NCBI RefSeq assembly: GCF_001447195.1
Contig: NZ_LFRI01000561.1
Location: forward strand, 52,661-116,660
Reading direction: 5' to 3'
DNA length: 64,000 bases
Origin: Aquabacterium parvum
GTDB lineage: Bacteria > Pseudomonadota > Gammaproteobacteria > Burkholderiales > Burkholderiaceae_C
Shown piece by piece: positions 22,508 to 32,047 of this stretch (the stretch's first letter is position 1; each line of letters starts with the position of its first letter). The notes beneath the pieces were generated by a model. It saw nothing but the letters and a program-made list of their open reading frames with translations. It was not told the origin of the DNA and searched no databases. The position numbers were made by a program, and so were the translations under genes.

Positions 22508-25087
22508 TCAAGCCACAGTCGGCGCGTCCGCGCAGCGCTTGGCCAGGTGCGCCAAGGCTTCCTCGACCTGATCGACCAGCACCAGGCACAGGTCACCTGG
22601 CTGCAGCCGCGCCAAAGCGGTGTCGATGGCCACGAACTCGCCACGGATTTCTTCAACGTGCTGCGCACGCTGGGCCTTGCTCAGGCCCTCGCGCAACAAG
22701 CCCAGCACCTCGCCGTCTTCGCGACCTCGCTGGCAGGCATCCTGGTACAGGAAGAAATCGTCGAAAGCATCGCCCAGGATGGCCGTTTGCTCGCGGATGT
22801 CCTCGTCGCGGCGGTCACCTGCACCGCTGATGACCACCGAGCGGCGCTTGGCCGGAATGCCGTTGACCGCGCCCACCAGCGCACGCATGGCGTCCGGGTT
22901 GTGGCCGTAGTCGGCGATCACGGTGGCGCCTTTGTAGCTCATCACGTTGAAGCGGCCCGGCGCGTTGTCCGAGTCGTTGACGAAGCTGGCCAGGCCATTG
23001 CGGACCACGTCCCAGTCCAGGCCCGCGCTCCAGGCGGCGCCCACGGCCGCCATCACGTTCTCGACCTGGAAGCCGATGGTGCCGCCACGGGTGAGCGGGA
23101 TGTCGCGCAGGGGCAGGAACTCGCGCCAGCTGCCCTCGGCAGCCACGATGGCATCTCCGTCGACGCAGATGGTGCGCTTGCCCTGGGCGCGGTGCGCGGT
23201 CAGCACGGGGTTGTGCGGGTCCATCGCGAAGAAGATGACGCCGCCCGGGCACTTCGGCGCCATGGCCACGACGATGGGGTCCGCGGCATTGAGCACCGCG
23301 TAACCTTCAGGCGCCACGTTCATGACGATGACGCGCTTGAGCACCGCCAGGTCTTCCACGGTGGTGATGTAGTTCAGGCCCAGGTGGTCGCCGGCGCCCA
23401 GGTTGGTGACCACGGCCGTGCCACAGCGATCGAAGCCCAAACCTTCACGCAAGATGCCACCGCGGGCGGTCTCGAACACCGCCGCGTCCACATCGGGGTG
23501 CACCAGCACGTTGCGCGCGCTGCGCGGGCCGGAGCAGTCGCCGCTGTCGATCTGGCGGCCGTTGACGTAGACGCCATCTGTGTTGGTCATGCCCACGCGC
23601 AGCCCGCTGGTGGCCAGCAGGTGCGTGACGAGTCGCGCGGTGGTGGTCTTGCCATTGGTGCCGGTCACGGCCACGATGGGGATGCGTCCGTCGTCACCCG
23701 ACTTGTAGAGGTTGCTGATGACCGCCTCGCCCACGTTGCGCCCCTTGCCGTACGACGGCGACAGGTGCATGCGCAGGCCCGGCGCGGCGTTGACCTCGAC
23801 GATGCCGCCGTTCTGAACTTCAAGCGGGCGGTGCACGCTCTCGGCCAGGACGTCCACGCCGCAGATTTCCAGGCCGATGCACTGAGCAGCAGCGATGGCG
23901 CGCGCCGCCACCTCGGGGTGCACGTCGTCGGTCACGTCGGTGGCGGTGCCGCCGGTGGACAGGTTGGCGTTGTTGCGAAGGATGACGCGACGACCCTGCT
24001 CGGGCACCTCGTCAGCCGTCAGGCCCTGCACCTGAAGGCGGACGATGGCGATCTCGTCGATGCGGATCTTGGTCAGTGAGGTCGCGTGGCCTTCGCCCCG
24101 ACGCGGGTCCTCGTTGACCTTGTCGACCAGCTGGCGCACGGTGTGCACGCCGTCGCCGATCACGTACGGCGGATCGCGGCGAGCGGCTGCCACCAGGCGG
24201 TCGCCGACCACCAGCAGGCGGAAGTCGTTGCCCGGCAGGTAGCGCTCGACCATGACCTCACCGTACTCGGCGGCCACCTTGTGCGCGATGGCCAGGTGGT
24301 CGTGGCTGACGATGTTGACCGTCACGCCCTTGCCCTGGTTGCCGTCGCGCGGTTTGACCACCACGGGCCAGCCGATTTCTTCGACCACCTTGGCGGCATC
24401 GGCCAGGTCGGTGACCGGGCGGCCGATGGGCACGGGCACACCAGCGGCGGCCAGCAGGCGCTTGGTGAGGTCCTTGTCTTGTGCGATGGATTCGGCCACA
24501 GCGGAGGTGTTGTCCACCTCTGCGGCCCAGATGCGGCGCTGCTTGCTGCCCCAGCCGAACTGAACCAAAGAGCCCTGGGTCAGGCGGCGGTAAGGGATGC
24601 CGCGCACGATCGCCGCATCGACGATGGAGCCGGTGCTGGGGCCCAAGCGCACGTCTTCGTCCAGCTCCGTCAATTCCGCCAAGGCAGCCTGGACGTCGAA
24701 TGTTTCACCCTTGAGCGCGGCCTCGACCAGCGCGATGGCCTGGTCAAACGCCTTCTTGCCAACGGCTTCTTCGCTGTACTCCACCACCACCTGGTAGGTG
24801 CCGGCCTCGACCGTCTCGGCGGTGCGGCTGAAGGTGACGGGGCAGCCGGCCTGTGCTTGCAGGGCCAGGGCCACGGTCTCAAGCACGTGGGCCACGCTGA
24901 TCTGGCCGGGGCGGCCGTCCGGGCGCAGCGCACCCATGCTGGGAAAGAGTTTGCGCACGCGGGCTTCGAAGCCGTCGAGGGCTTCGATCTGCCGCTCCTG
25001 GGGCTCACAGCTCACGACCGCTTCGATGGCGGTGTGGCGACTCCAGAGGTTCGGGCCACGCAGGGCTCGGATGCGGGAAACGTCCAT
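22508..25087 (-). CDS. cphA: cyanophycin synthetase (CphA1 type, full length)
   Basis: CphA1 polymerises aspartate and arginine, using ATP, into multi-L-arginyl-poly-L-aspartate, a cytosolic nitrogen and carbon store. The 859-residue protein has the three expected parts: an N-terminal domain (MDVSRIRALRGPNLW onward), an ATP-grasp domain with VVVKPRDGNQGKGV (242-255), which adds Asp, and a MurE-like domain with an intact P-loop VTGTNGKTTTARL (474-486), which adds Arg. The start is the ATG at 25087, giving the family N-terminus. It lies 32 bp after a second, shorter synthetase on the same strand. Confidence 0.94.
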   Translation of the reverse strand: MDVSRIRALRGPNLWSRHTAIEAVVSCEPQERQIEALDGFEARVRKLFPSMGALRPDGRPGQISVAHVLETVALALQAQAGCPVTFSRTAETVEAGTYQVVVEYSEEAVGKKAFDQAIALVEAALKGETFDVQAALAELTELDEDVRLGPSTGSIVDAAIVRGIPYRRLTQGSLVQFGWGSKQRRIWAAEVDNTSAVAESIAQDKDLTKRLLAAAGVPVPIGRPVTDLADAAKVVEEIGWPVVVKPRDGNQGKGVTVNIVSHDHLAIAHKVAAEYGEVMVERYLPGNDFRLLVVGDRLVAAARRDPPYVIGDGVHTVRQLVDKVNEDPRRGEGHATSLTKIRIDEIAIVRLQVQGLTADEVPEQGRRVILRNNANLSTGGTATDVTDDVHPEVAARAIAAAQCIGLEICGVDVLAESVHRPLEVQNGGIVEVNAAPGLRMHLSPSYGKGRNVGEAVISNLYKSGDDGRIPIVAVTGTNGKTTTARLVTHLLATSGLRVGMTNTDGVYVNGRQIDSGDCSGPRSARNVLVHPDVDAAVFETARGGILREGLGFDRCGTAVVTNLGAGDHLGLNYITTVEDLAVLKRVIVMNVAPEGYAVLNAADPIVVAMAPKCPGGVIFFAMDPHNPVLTAHRAQGKRTICVDGDAIVAAEGSWREFLPLRDIPLTRGGTIGFQVENVMAAVGAAWSAGLDWDVVRNGLASFVNDSDNAPGRFNVMSYKGATVIADYGHNPDAMRALVGAVNGIPAKRRSVVISGAGDRRDEDIREQTAILGDAFDDFFLYQDACQRGREDGEVLGLLREGLSKAQRAQHVEEIRGEFVAIDTALARLQPGDLCLVLVDQVEEALAHLAKRCADAPTVA

Positions 25088-25119
25088 GTCGGTCTCTCGT
25101 GTGCGGGGCTTGCTCGCGT

Positions 25120-27333
25120 TTACTTCTTGGGCGAGGGGTCGAAAGTTTCCAGGCCAGCGGCGATCAGCTCGGGCGAAATGCCCAGCGACCAGGCCACGGC
25201 GGCAGCGGCGAGCAAGGCCCGAACGCTGCTGCCAGCCACGGGCTGCTCGCCCATGCCAGCCGTGATGCGGCGAGCAGCGGCGCTGTCGAGGTCGGCGCAG
25301 CGGATCGGGGCGTGACCGTCGTGGGTCAGCAGCACGTGGTGACCTTGTACCGACACCGTGCGACCGCCCTTGGCACGGTGGGCCACCAGCGCGGGGTTGT
25401 CGTGGTCGGTGTCGTAGAGGATCACATCGCCATCGCACAGATCGGCCATCTCGAGCAGGCGAGCGTCGGCGGCGTTGAGCACGGCCACGCCATCGGGCAG
25501 GACCACGTCCACCTGGGTGCGCAGCACCTTGAACATCTGCTCGGGCTCGTGGATGTCGTGGCGGGCCAGCCCCGGGGCCACAGGCGCTTCGGCGCCACGC
25601 AGGTCGGTCACCACGCCCACGGCGCAACGGTCGTAGGCCAAGCCGTCTTCGAGGATGGTCTCGGCGCCGTTTTCCAGCACGATGGCGTTGACCTCGCGGT
25701 TCATCAGCAAGCGCTGACCGGACGCGAAGTTGGCGCGGTTGCCGGCTTCGACCTGGCGACTGCCCAGGAACAGGCCGTCGCGGCAGGCCAGGCCCACGTG
25801 CCGACCACTCAGGTGCAGCAGCCAGGCCACCAGGCGAGCGATGGACGTGGTGCCCAGCGAGCCCGCCACACCGATGATGGGCACCCGGCCCGTCTCGTCT
25901 TCATGGAAGAGGTGATCGGCGATCGCCTTGCCCACCGGGCGGGGCAGGCCTTCGGCGGGCTTGAGGTGCATCAGCAGGCCAGGGCCGGCGTTGACCTCGA
26001 CGATGGCACCACGCTGAGGCGCCATCGGCTTGGAGACGTCGGTGATCACCAGGTCGATGCCGGCGATGTCCAGGCCCACCACGCGGGCGGCCAGTGAGGC
26101 GGCGTGCGCCACATCTGGGTGGACGTCGTCGGTGCAGTCGATGGCGACGTTGCCGTTGCGCTGCACCAGCACGCGCTGGCCGTCGGCGGGCACCGAATCA
26201 CCGGTCAGGCCCTGGCGCTCGAGCAACAAGCGCATGGCCGGCTCGCGGTCCAGGATGATGGTCTCCAGGGGGAACTCCTCGGCTTCGCCGCGGCGCGGGT
26301 CGCTGTTGAGCTGCTCGTCGATCAGCTTGACGACGCTGTCACGGCCATTGCCCACGATCCAGATGCTCTCACCACGGGCTGCGGCCACCACCTTGCCACC
26401 GACCACCAGCACGCGGTGCTCGTCGCCGGGGATGAAGCGCTCGACGATGACGTCGCTGCCCTCGGCCTCGGCCACCTTGAAAGCGGCCTCCACGTCGGCG
26501 CGCGTGCTGAGTTCGAGCGACACGCCTCGGCCATGGTTGCCGTCCAACGGCTTGACCACCACCGGCAGGCCCAGGTCTTCGGCGGCCTCCCAGGCGGCTT
26601 CGGGGCTGTCGACCACCTCGCCCTCGGGCACGGGCACGCCGCAGGCCTTGAGCAAGGTCTTGGTCAGGTCCTTGTTGCCGGCGATGCCTTCGGCGATGGC
26701 GCTGGTCTTGTCGGTCTCGGCCGTCCAGATGCGGCGCTGCGCGGCGCCGTAGCCCAGCTGGACCAGGTTGCCGTCGTTCAGGCGGATGTGCGGGATGCCC
26801 CGGTCGGTGGCCGCGCCCACGATGGCTGCCGTGGAGGGGCCGAGGTAGCAGTCATCGATTTGTGCCCGAATGGCCTCGACGGCGGCGGGCACGTCAAAAG
26901 CCTCGTCGTTGATGGCGGCCATCAGCAGGCGGTGGCCTTGCTCCAGGGCGGCACGGGCGACCTGCTCGTCACGGGCGCGGAACACCATGCGGTAGACACC
27001 GTGCTGCGAGGTGCTGCGGGTCTGACCGAAGCCGGTGGGCATGCCCGACAAATTGAGCAGCTCGATGACGATGTGCTCGAGCACATGCCCGGCCCAGGTG
27101 CCCTCTTCCAGGCGCTGAACGAACCCGCCGCGCTCGCCCACCCCACAGTGGTGTTCGATCAGGGCCGGCAGCCAGGCGGTCAGGCGCTGGTTGAAGCCAG
27201 GCAGCAGGTTGGAGGGGCAATCCTCCAGCTCGCCCAGGTCGAGCCAGACCTCCATGACGGGGCGGTAGGTCCAGATGTTGGGGCCGCGCAGGTAGTTGAT
27301 GCGCAGCAGTTTCAGGTCGTTCTTTTTGCTCAT
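25120..27333 (-). CDS. second cyanophycin synthetase paralogue with degenerate Mur-ligase P-loop
   Basis: A 737-residue paralogue of the neighbouring synthetase. The N-terminal domain (RINYLRGPNIW) and ATP-grasp domain (VVVKPLDGNHGRGV, 258-271) are kept. In the Mur-ligase region the nucleotide-binding loop reads GVAGSLGTTSIAR (488-500) where GTNGKTTTAR would be expected, so the P-loop Lys is replaced, and the domain is about 130 residues shorter than in the neighbour. One ATP site is therefore probably lost. This recalls CphA2 enzymes that join beta-Asp-Arg dipeptides, and the paired CphA/CphA' arrangement reported in Cupriavidus; which applies here is not decided. ATG 27333; divergent from the ABC gene. 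Confidence 0.88.
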   Translation of the reverse strand: MSKKNDLKLLRINYLRGPNIWTYRPVMEVWLDLGELEDCPSNLLPGFNQRLTAWLPALIEHHCGVGERGGFVQRLEEGTWAGHVLEHIVIELLNLSGMPTGFGQTRSTSQHGVYRMVFRARDEQVARAALEQGHRLLMAAINDEAFDVPAAVEAIRAQIDDCYLGPSTAAIVGAATDRGIPHIRLNDGNLVQLGYGAAQRRIWTAETDKTSAIAEGIAGNKDLTKTLLKACGVPVPEGEVVDSPEAAWEAAEDLGLPVVVKPLDGNHGRGVSLELSTRADVEAAFKVAEAEGSDVIVERFIPGDEHRVLVVGGKVVAAARGESIWIVGNGRDSVVKLIDEQLNSDPRRGEAEEFPLETIILDREPAMRLLLERQGLTGDSVPADGQRVLVQRNGNVAIDCTDDVHPDVAHAASLAARVVGLDIAGIDLVITDVSKPMAPQRGAIVEVNAGPGLLMHLKPAEGLPRPVGKAIADHLFHEDETGRVPIIGVAGSLGTTSIARLVAWLLHLSGRHVGLACRDGLFLGSRQVEAGNRANFASGQRLLMNREVNAIVLENGAETILEDGLAYDRCAVGVVTDLRGAEAPVAPGLARHDIHEPEQMFKVLRTQVDVVLPDGVAVLNAADARLLEMADLCDGDVILYDTDHDNPALVAHRAKGGRTVSVQGHHVLLTHDGHAPIRCADLDSAAARRITAGMGEQPVAGSSVRALLAAAAVAWSLGISPELIAAGLETFDPSPKK

Positions 27334-27477
27334 GTCACCAGCCGGTGTTGCGTCCTGCTCATGCTCGACAGTGCCGGCCGCCAAGGACCAAACCCCACAT
27401 TGTGCGCCGGGCTTGGGCGAGAATGCGGGCTTGCGCGTTGGGAGATCTTCATTTTTCCCACGCGAACCGACATCGCC
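27334..27477. promoter_or_regulatory. divergent promoter region of the cyanophycin locus
   Basis: This 144 bp gap separates the start of the minus-strand synthetase pair from the + strand ABC exporter and must contain both promoters. No clear -35/-10 hexamers or palindromic operator were recognised by eye. Confidence 0.3.
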
Positions 27478-29736
27478 ATGCACCCACACCATGCATCCGG
27501 GGCCGCCGGGCACCCGGCTGAACCAGCACACGTCAGCGCCGATCTGCCGCTGACTGCCGATGAAAACGTCCTGAGTCGCCTGGAGGTTGACCTCGACGGT
27601 CAATTGCGCTTTCACACCAGCCCCCTGGTGCTGACCGACCGCCGCCTGCTGACCCGCCCAGAGGGCACGACGGACTGGCAGAGCTGGGCCATCCAGCCCG
27701 GCCTGCAGTTGCGCCACCACGACCACGCCGGCGTCGGCACGCTGTCGTTGCACGATGCGAACGGCCGGCTCGCCCAGTGGCGCTTCACCCTGGCTCTTCA
27801 CGCCCCCGTGCTGCGCCTGGTCGAGCAGTTCGAGCGCCGCCAGCAAGCCCTGCAGACCGGCATCGCCGAAGAAGAAGACGACAGCGCCCGCTGCCCCGCT
27901 TGCAAGGCCCAGATGCCGCCCGACGCCGAAGAGTGCCCGGTCTGCCACCGCGAAAACCAGGCGCCGCCGTCCACCTGGGTGCTGCTGCGCCTGTGGCGCT
28001 TTGCCCGCCCCTACCAGGGCAAGCTGCTGGCCGGCTTCCTGCTGACCCTGGCCGCCACCGCCGCCACCCTGGTGCCGCCTTACCTCACCATGCCGCTGAT
28101 GGACGAGGTGCTGATCCCCTTCCAGAACGGCCAGGCCATCGACACCGAGAAGGTTTACCTGCTGCTGGCCGGCCTGCTGGCCTCTGCCTTGCTCGCCTGG
28201 GCCCTGGGCTGGGCCCGCACCTACCTGCTGGCACTCGTATCGGAACGCATCGGCGCCGACCTTCGCACCACCACCTTCGAGCACCTGATGCGCCTGTCGC
28301 TGGACTACTTCGGCTCCAAGCGCACCGGCGACCTGATGAACCGCGTAGGCTCGGAAACCGACCGCATCAACGTCTTCCTGTCGCTGCACGCGCTCGACTT
28401 CGCCACCGACGTGCTGATGATCGCCATGACGGCCGTCATCCTGGTCTCGATCAACCCCTGGCTGGCGTTGGTCACCCTGGTGCCCCTGCCCTTCATCGCC
28501 TGGCTGATCCACCTGGTGCGAGACCGCCTGCGCACCGGCTTCGAGAAGATCGACCGCGTCTGGGGCGAGGTCACCAACGTGCTGGCCGACACCATCCCGG
28601 GCATCCGCGTGGTCAAGGCCTTCGCCCAGGAAAAGCGCGAGGCCGACCGCTTTCGCGCCGCCAACCAGTACAACCTCGAGGTCAACGACAAGCTCAACAA
28701 GACCTGGTCGCTGTTCACACCCACCGTCTCGCTGCTGACCGAAATCGGCCTGCTGGTGGTCTGGGCCTTCGGCATCTGGCTGGTCTCGCACCACGACATC
28801 ACCGTCGGTGTGCTGACGGCCTTCATCGCCTACATCGGGCGCTTTTACGGCCGGCTCGATTCGATGAGCCGCATCGTCTCGGTCACGCAGAAGGCCGCGG
28901 CCGGCGCCAAGCGCATCTTCGACATCCTCGACCACGTCTCCAACGTGCCCGACCCGGTCAACCCGGTGGCCGTGAAGTCGCTCGAGGGTCGCATCGAGAT
29001 GGACGGCATTGGCTTTCGCTACGGCAGCCGCTCGGTGATCCGCAGCCTGAACCTGGACATCCGCCCCGGCGAGATGATCGGCCTGGTGGGCCACTCGGGC
29101 TCGGGCAAGTCGACCCTGGTCAACCTGATCTGCCGCTTCTACGACGTGACCGACGGCGCCATCCGCGTCGACGGGGTCGACATCCGCCGCATCGCCGTGG
29201 CGGACTTCCGCCGCCACATCGGCCTGGTGCTGCAAGAGCCCTTCCTGTTCTTCGGCACCATCGCCGAGAACATCGCCTACGGCAAGCCCGAGGCCACGCG
29301 CGAAGAGATCGTCGCAGCCGCCCGCGCCGCCCACGCGCACGACTTCATCCTGCGCCTGCCACACGGCTACGACTCGCTGGTCGGCGAGCGCGGCCAGGGC
29401 CTCTCGGGCGGCGAGCGCCAGCGCATCAGCATCGCGCGCGCCTTGCTCATCAACCCGCGCATCCTGATCATGGACGAGGCCACCTCCGCCGTGGACACCG
29501 AGACCGAGAAGGAGATCCAGAAGGCGCTGGACAACCTGGTCAAGGGCCGCACCACCATCGCCATCGCCCACCGCCTGTCCACCCTGCGCAAGGCCGACCG
29601 CCTGGTGGTGATGGACAAGGGCCAGGTCGTCGAGGTCGGCCCGCACGACGAGCTGATGGAACGACGCGGCGCCTACTGGCGCCTCTATGAAGCCCAGGCC
29701 CGCAAGGCCGAGCAGGACGCCCTGCTGGATGGCTGA
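27478..29736 (+). CDS. cyanophycin-locus ABC exporter with N-terminal PH-like segment and zinc ribbon
   Basis: A 752-residue half-transporter of the MsbA/type IV exporter class with an unusual N-terminus. Residues 25-120 look like a bacterial PH-like beta domain ([31 protein letters not shown]). Residues 139-156 form a zinc ribbon with pairs C139/C142 (CPAC) and C153/C156 (CPVC). The membrane domain spans about 170-470, followed by an ABC domain with Walker [10 protein letters not shown] (539-547), signature [10 protein letters not shown] and Walker [13 protein letters not shown]. Transporters of this kind sit beside cphA genes in other Burkholderiales; the substrate is unknown. The frame is open far upstream, but only antisense to the synthetase. 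Confidence 0.88.
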   Translation: MHPHHASGAAGHPAEPAHVSADLPLTADENVLSRLEVDLDGQLRFHTSPLVLTDRRLLTRPEGTTDWQSWAIQPGLQLRHHDHAGVGTLSLHDANGRLAQWRFTLALHAPVLRLVEQFERRQQALQTGIAEEEDDSARCPACKAQMPPDAEECPVCHRENQAPPSTWVLLRLWRFARPYQGKLLAGFLLTLAATAATLVPPYLTMPLMDEVLIPFQNGQAIDTEKVYLLLAGLLASALLAWALGWARTYLLALVSERIGADLRTTTFEHLMRLSLDYFGSKRTGDLMNRVGSETDRINVFLSLHALDFATDVLMIAMTAVILVSINPWLALVTLVPLPFIAWLIHLVRDRLRTGFEKIDRVWGEVTNVLADTIPGIRVVKAFAQEKREADRFRAANQYNLEVNDKLNKTWSLFTPTVSLLTEIGLLVVWAFGIWLVSHHDITVGVLTAFIAYIGRFYGRLDSMSRIVSVTQKAAAGAKRIFDILDHVSNVPDPVNPVAVKSLEGRIEMDGIGFRYGSRSVIRSLNLDIRPGEMIGLVGHSGSGKSTLVNLICRFYDVTDGAIRVDGVDIRRIAVADFRRHIGLVLQEPFLFFGTIAENIAYGKPEATREEIVAAARAAHAHDFILRLPHGYDSLVGERGQGLSGGERQRISIARALLINPRILIMDEATSAVDTETEKEIQKALDNLVKGRTTIAIAHRLSTLRKADRLVVMDKGQVVEVGPHDELMERRGAYWRLYEAQARKAEQDALLDG

Positions 29737-29750
29737 AACGGGATTCACAC

Positions 29751-30221
29751 ATGAACACGCTTGACTTCACCCTCGCCCGCGACGGCCACGGTCGCCTGAA
29801 ACTGACCCTGGCCGACGGCACCGTGCACGAAGGTGTTGTACCCGTGCGCGCCTTCCCCATCAGCGCGCCAGATGGCGGGCTGTCGTTGGTCAGCGCCGAA
29901 GGCCACGAGCTGCAGTGGATCGACCGTGTGGCCGACCTGCCCGGTCACGCCCGCGACCTGATCCAGGCCGAGCTGGCCATCCGCGAGTTCACGCCCAAGA
30001 TTCGCCGCATCACCGAGGTCTCGACGTTTTCGACGCCCAGCACCTGGACCGTGGAGACGGACAGAGGCCCCACGCAACTCATCCTCAAAAGCGAGGACGA
30101 CATCCGTCGCCTGGGCCAGGGTCGGCTGCTGATTTCGACGGCGCAAGGGCTGCAGTTCGGCATCGCCCAGACGGCAGAACTGGACAAGCACTCGCGCAAG
30201 CTGCTGGAACGGTTCCTCTGA
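29751..30221 (+). CDS. DUF1854 family protein of the cyanophycin locus
   Basis: A 156-residue soluble protein matching the DUF1854 pattern: an N-terminal beta-rich part (DGHGRLKLTLADGTVHEGV), the segment REFTPKIRRITEVSTF, and a C-terminal part with ILKSEDDIRRLGQGRLLI and DKHSRKLLERFL. It starts 14 bp after the ABC exporter gene and is surely co-transcribed. Members of this family accompany the same exporter near cphA genes in relatives; function is unknown. A regulatory or accessory subunit of the exporter is inference. Confidence 0.85.
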   Translation: MNTLDFTLARDGHGRLKLTLADGTVHEGVVPVRAFPISAPDGGLSLVSAEGHELQWIDRVADLPGHARDLIQAELAIREFTPKIRRITEVSTFSTPSTWTVETDRGPTQLILKSEDDIRRLGQGRLLISTAQGLQFGIAQTAELDKHSRKLLERFL

Positions 30222-30514
30222 CTTCCCAAAACATCAGTTGCGTCAATTGCCTGCAAAATCAGCAAACTGCGTTCCTGGAATCACCTTTTGATGCCAAAAG
30301 TCGTCATCCTGCATGACGATTGACTCGATGGGTCAAGGCCTCGGGGCAACCCTGTTTGATTGACCCACGTCAAGCCTCAGTGCTTCCCCTTGGAAGCCCC
30401 TGATTGCCGGCCTGGAGCGGGCGTTTCTCCCTTTCACCCCGTCGGTTTCGGACTCCTACGCTGAGCTGACCTACCCATTCGGGTGGGGTCACTCAACCTG
30501 ACAGGAGACCCGAG
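30222..30514. other. non-coding gap with two inverted repeats
   Basis: No gene is seen in this 293 bp gap. It holds a hairpin TCGTCAT-CCTGC-ATGACGA (30301-30319), perhaps the end of the exporter transcript though without a T-run, and a spaced 7 bp inverted repeat GGGTCAA (30330-30336) / TTGACCC (30360-30366) of possible regulatory meaning for the downstream gene. CAGGAGA precedes the next start. Confidence 0.4.
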
Positions 30515-31201
30515 ATGAACAAAAACCGACTGCTTCCCTCGCTCCGTTCTCTGATCCTGCCGCTGACGCTCGCGGCGACACCCCTGACGGCGCTGGCCTG
30601 GCCCACCCTCACCATCCCCACCAACGCACTGCAGGCCGATGCGGTGCAGGCCTTTTCCGGCGATGCGCTCGGCGCGTTCGAGCTGGCCGAGATCAGCATC
30701 AAACCCGTGGGCCAGGCCAGCGCGACAGCAGGCCTGACAGGCGCCTACACCCTGCCCGTGACCAGCATCACCATCGACGGACTCAAGGTGATCGGCGGCA
30801 AAGCCACTGGCGCAGGTTTGCGATTCGAGCGCCTCAACGAGGAGACCGGTGTCACCGAGGTGGTGACATTGGCCAACTTCCGCATCGACTTCAAGTCGCA
30901 CGTCATTCACGCGGACGCCTTCCCGCGCAGCGGCCCACCCCAAACCGACGCCCCCATCTTCAAGTTCCGCGAGCAGACCGCACTGGCCATCAAATACCAG
31001 TTCCCCCTGAGCATCCGGGCCCACCAGACACTGGATCAACTGTTCCTGACCCTGCCCGCCCGAGCCATCTTCACCGATGGCCTTCAGCTCAATGAGGTGA
31101 TGTCCGCACCGCTAGAGATCATCGACTTTGGCGAAATCCGCATCGCGGTGGACGTCAAGCTGCGCAAAAAGGCCGTCTCGACCAAGCCTTACAAGCCCTG
31201 A
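30515..31201 (+). CDS. secreted or periplasmic protein of unknown function
   Basis: I do not recognise this 228-residue protein. It has a clear Sec signal peptide (basic MNKNRLLPSLRSL, hydrophobic core, cleavage likely after LTALA near residue 28). The mature part is rich in beta-forming residues, with no cysteines noted and no membrane segment, consistent with an exported beta-sandwich or barrel-like protein. A good ribosome site AGGAGA lies upstream. It stands alone between the cyanophycin locus and a hemerythrin gene with a 121 bp gap. Confidence 0.7.
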   Translation: MNKNRLLPSLRSLILPLTLAATPLTALAWPTLTIPTNALQADAVQAFSGDALGAFELAEISIKPVGQASATAGLTGAYTLPVTSITIDGLKVIGGKATGAGLRFERLNEETGVTEVVTLANFRIDFKSHVIHADAFPRSGPPQTDAPIFKFREQTALAIKYQFPLSIRAHQTLDQLFLTLPARAIFTDGLQLNEVMSAPLEIIDFGEIRIAVDVKLRKKAVSTKPYKP

Positions 31202-31322
31202 CCTTGATCAACGGACAGGCCGGGATGTGGCCAGGCCCTTGATGTGGCGCAAGCCCTTGCCCTGGCGGGCGCCCAGAATCGGATGCAGTCCCCACAAAGG
31301 AAATCCGAGAAAGAAGCCCGCC

Positions 31323-31910
31323 ATGTCCGCCATCCTCCAAAGCCATGACACCACCACCCCCCGGGGCCGTGCTGTGCAACCCTTTGACGTCCTGGACAGC
31401 TGCCATCGGCAAGTCGTGACCGCACTGCAGCAGATGGACCAGCTGATCGAGCACTTGGCCGACAAGGGTGTGGATGGGCACGCACAGGAGGTTGCCAGGT
31501 CGATCTTCATGTTCTTCATGAACACCGCTCGCGAGCACCACCTGGACGAGGAGCGGCACGTCTTTCCTGCCCTGCTGCGCAGCGGCCGAGCAGACCTGAT
31601 CGACGCGACCCTTCGCCTGCAGCAAGACCACGGATGGATCGAGGAAGACTGGCTGGAGCTGGCGCCTCAGTTCGAGTCGATCGCAGCGGGCTACCACTGG
31701 TTCAACCTGGAGCAACTGCGATTGGCCGTGCCGGTTTTTCAGGCGCTCTACCAGGACCACATTGCGCTGGAGGAGTCCTTGATCTACCCCGAGGCCCGCA
31801 CACGCATCAACGAGTGGGACCTCAAAGGCATGGGCCGCGAAATGGCGCAGCGGCGCAAGCAGCGCGGCCAGTCCACACCGATGGCAGTGGCCGAAAGCTC
31901 ACCAAGCTGA
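31323..31910 (+). CDS. hemerythrin-like HHE domain protein
   Basis: A 195-residue cytosolic four-helix protein with a non-heme di-iron site. The ligand pattern is visible as LDSCHRQVV, REHHLDEERHVFP (HxxxE), LQQDHGWIEEDW and YQDHIALEESLIYP (HxxxxE). Such proteins bind oxygen or NO or act in iron and redox sensing; which applies is unknown. The ATG at 31323 gives MSAILQSHD, with AAAGAAG upstream. A strong hairpin terminator follows. Confidence 0.87.
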   Translation: MSAILQSHDTTTPRGRAVQPFDVLDSCHRQVVTALQQMDQLIEHLADKGVDGHAQEVARSIFMFFMNTAREHHLDEERHVFPALLRSGRADLIDATLRLQQDHGWIEEDWLELAPQFESIAAGYHWFNLEQLRLAVPVFQALYQDHIALEESLIYPEARTRINEWDLKGMGREMAQRRKQRGQSTPMAVAESSPS

Positions 31911-31961
31911 GCCGGCGTGAGTCGAACCGTTCAGCAAGCGTCGACTCGACTCACCCTATCC

Positions 31962-32005
31962 AAAAAACAAAACGCGCCGCCTCCCGTGAGGGAGCGCGGC
32001 GCGTT
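31962..32005. terminator. bidirectional terminator between the hemerythrin gene and HU
   Basis: A long perfect stem: AACGCGCCGC (31971-31980) pairs with GCGGCGCGTT (31996-32005), and inside it CTCCC pairs with GGGAG around a GTGA loop. The left flank is AAAAAACAAA, so on the minus strand the stem is followed by TTGTTTTTT, an intrinsic terminator for HU. It also serves the convergent + strand gene. Confidence 0.8.
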
Positions 32006-32047
32006 GCTGTGACGAACAGACCCCGGCCAGAGCCCGGGGCCTTCACA

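Noticed and set aside
25120..29748. A 1542-codon open frame on the minus strand extending the second synthetase far upstream
   Set aside because: The part beyond 27333 is antisense to the ABC exporter, and its composition is typical of high-GC shadow frames. The family N-terminus starts at 27333.
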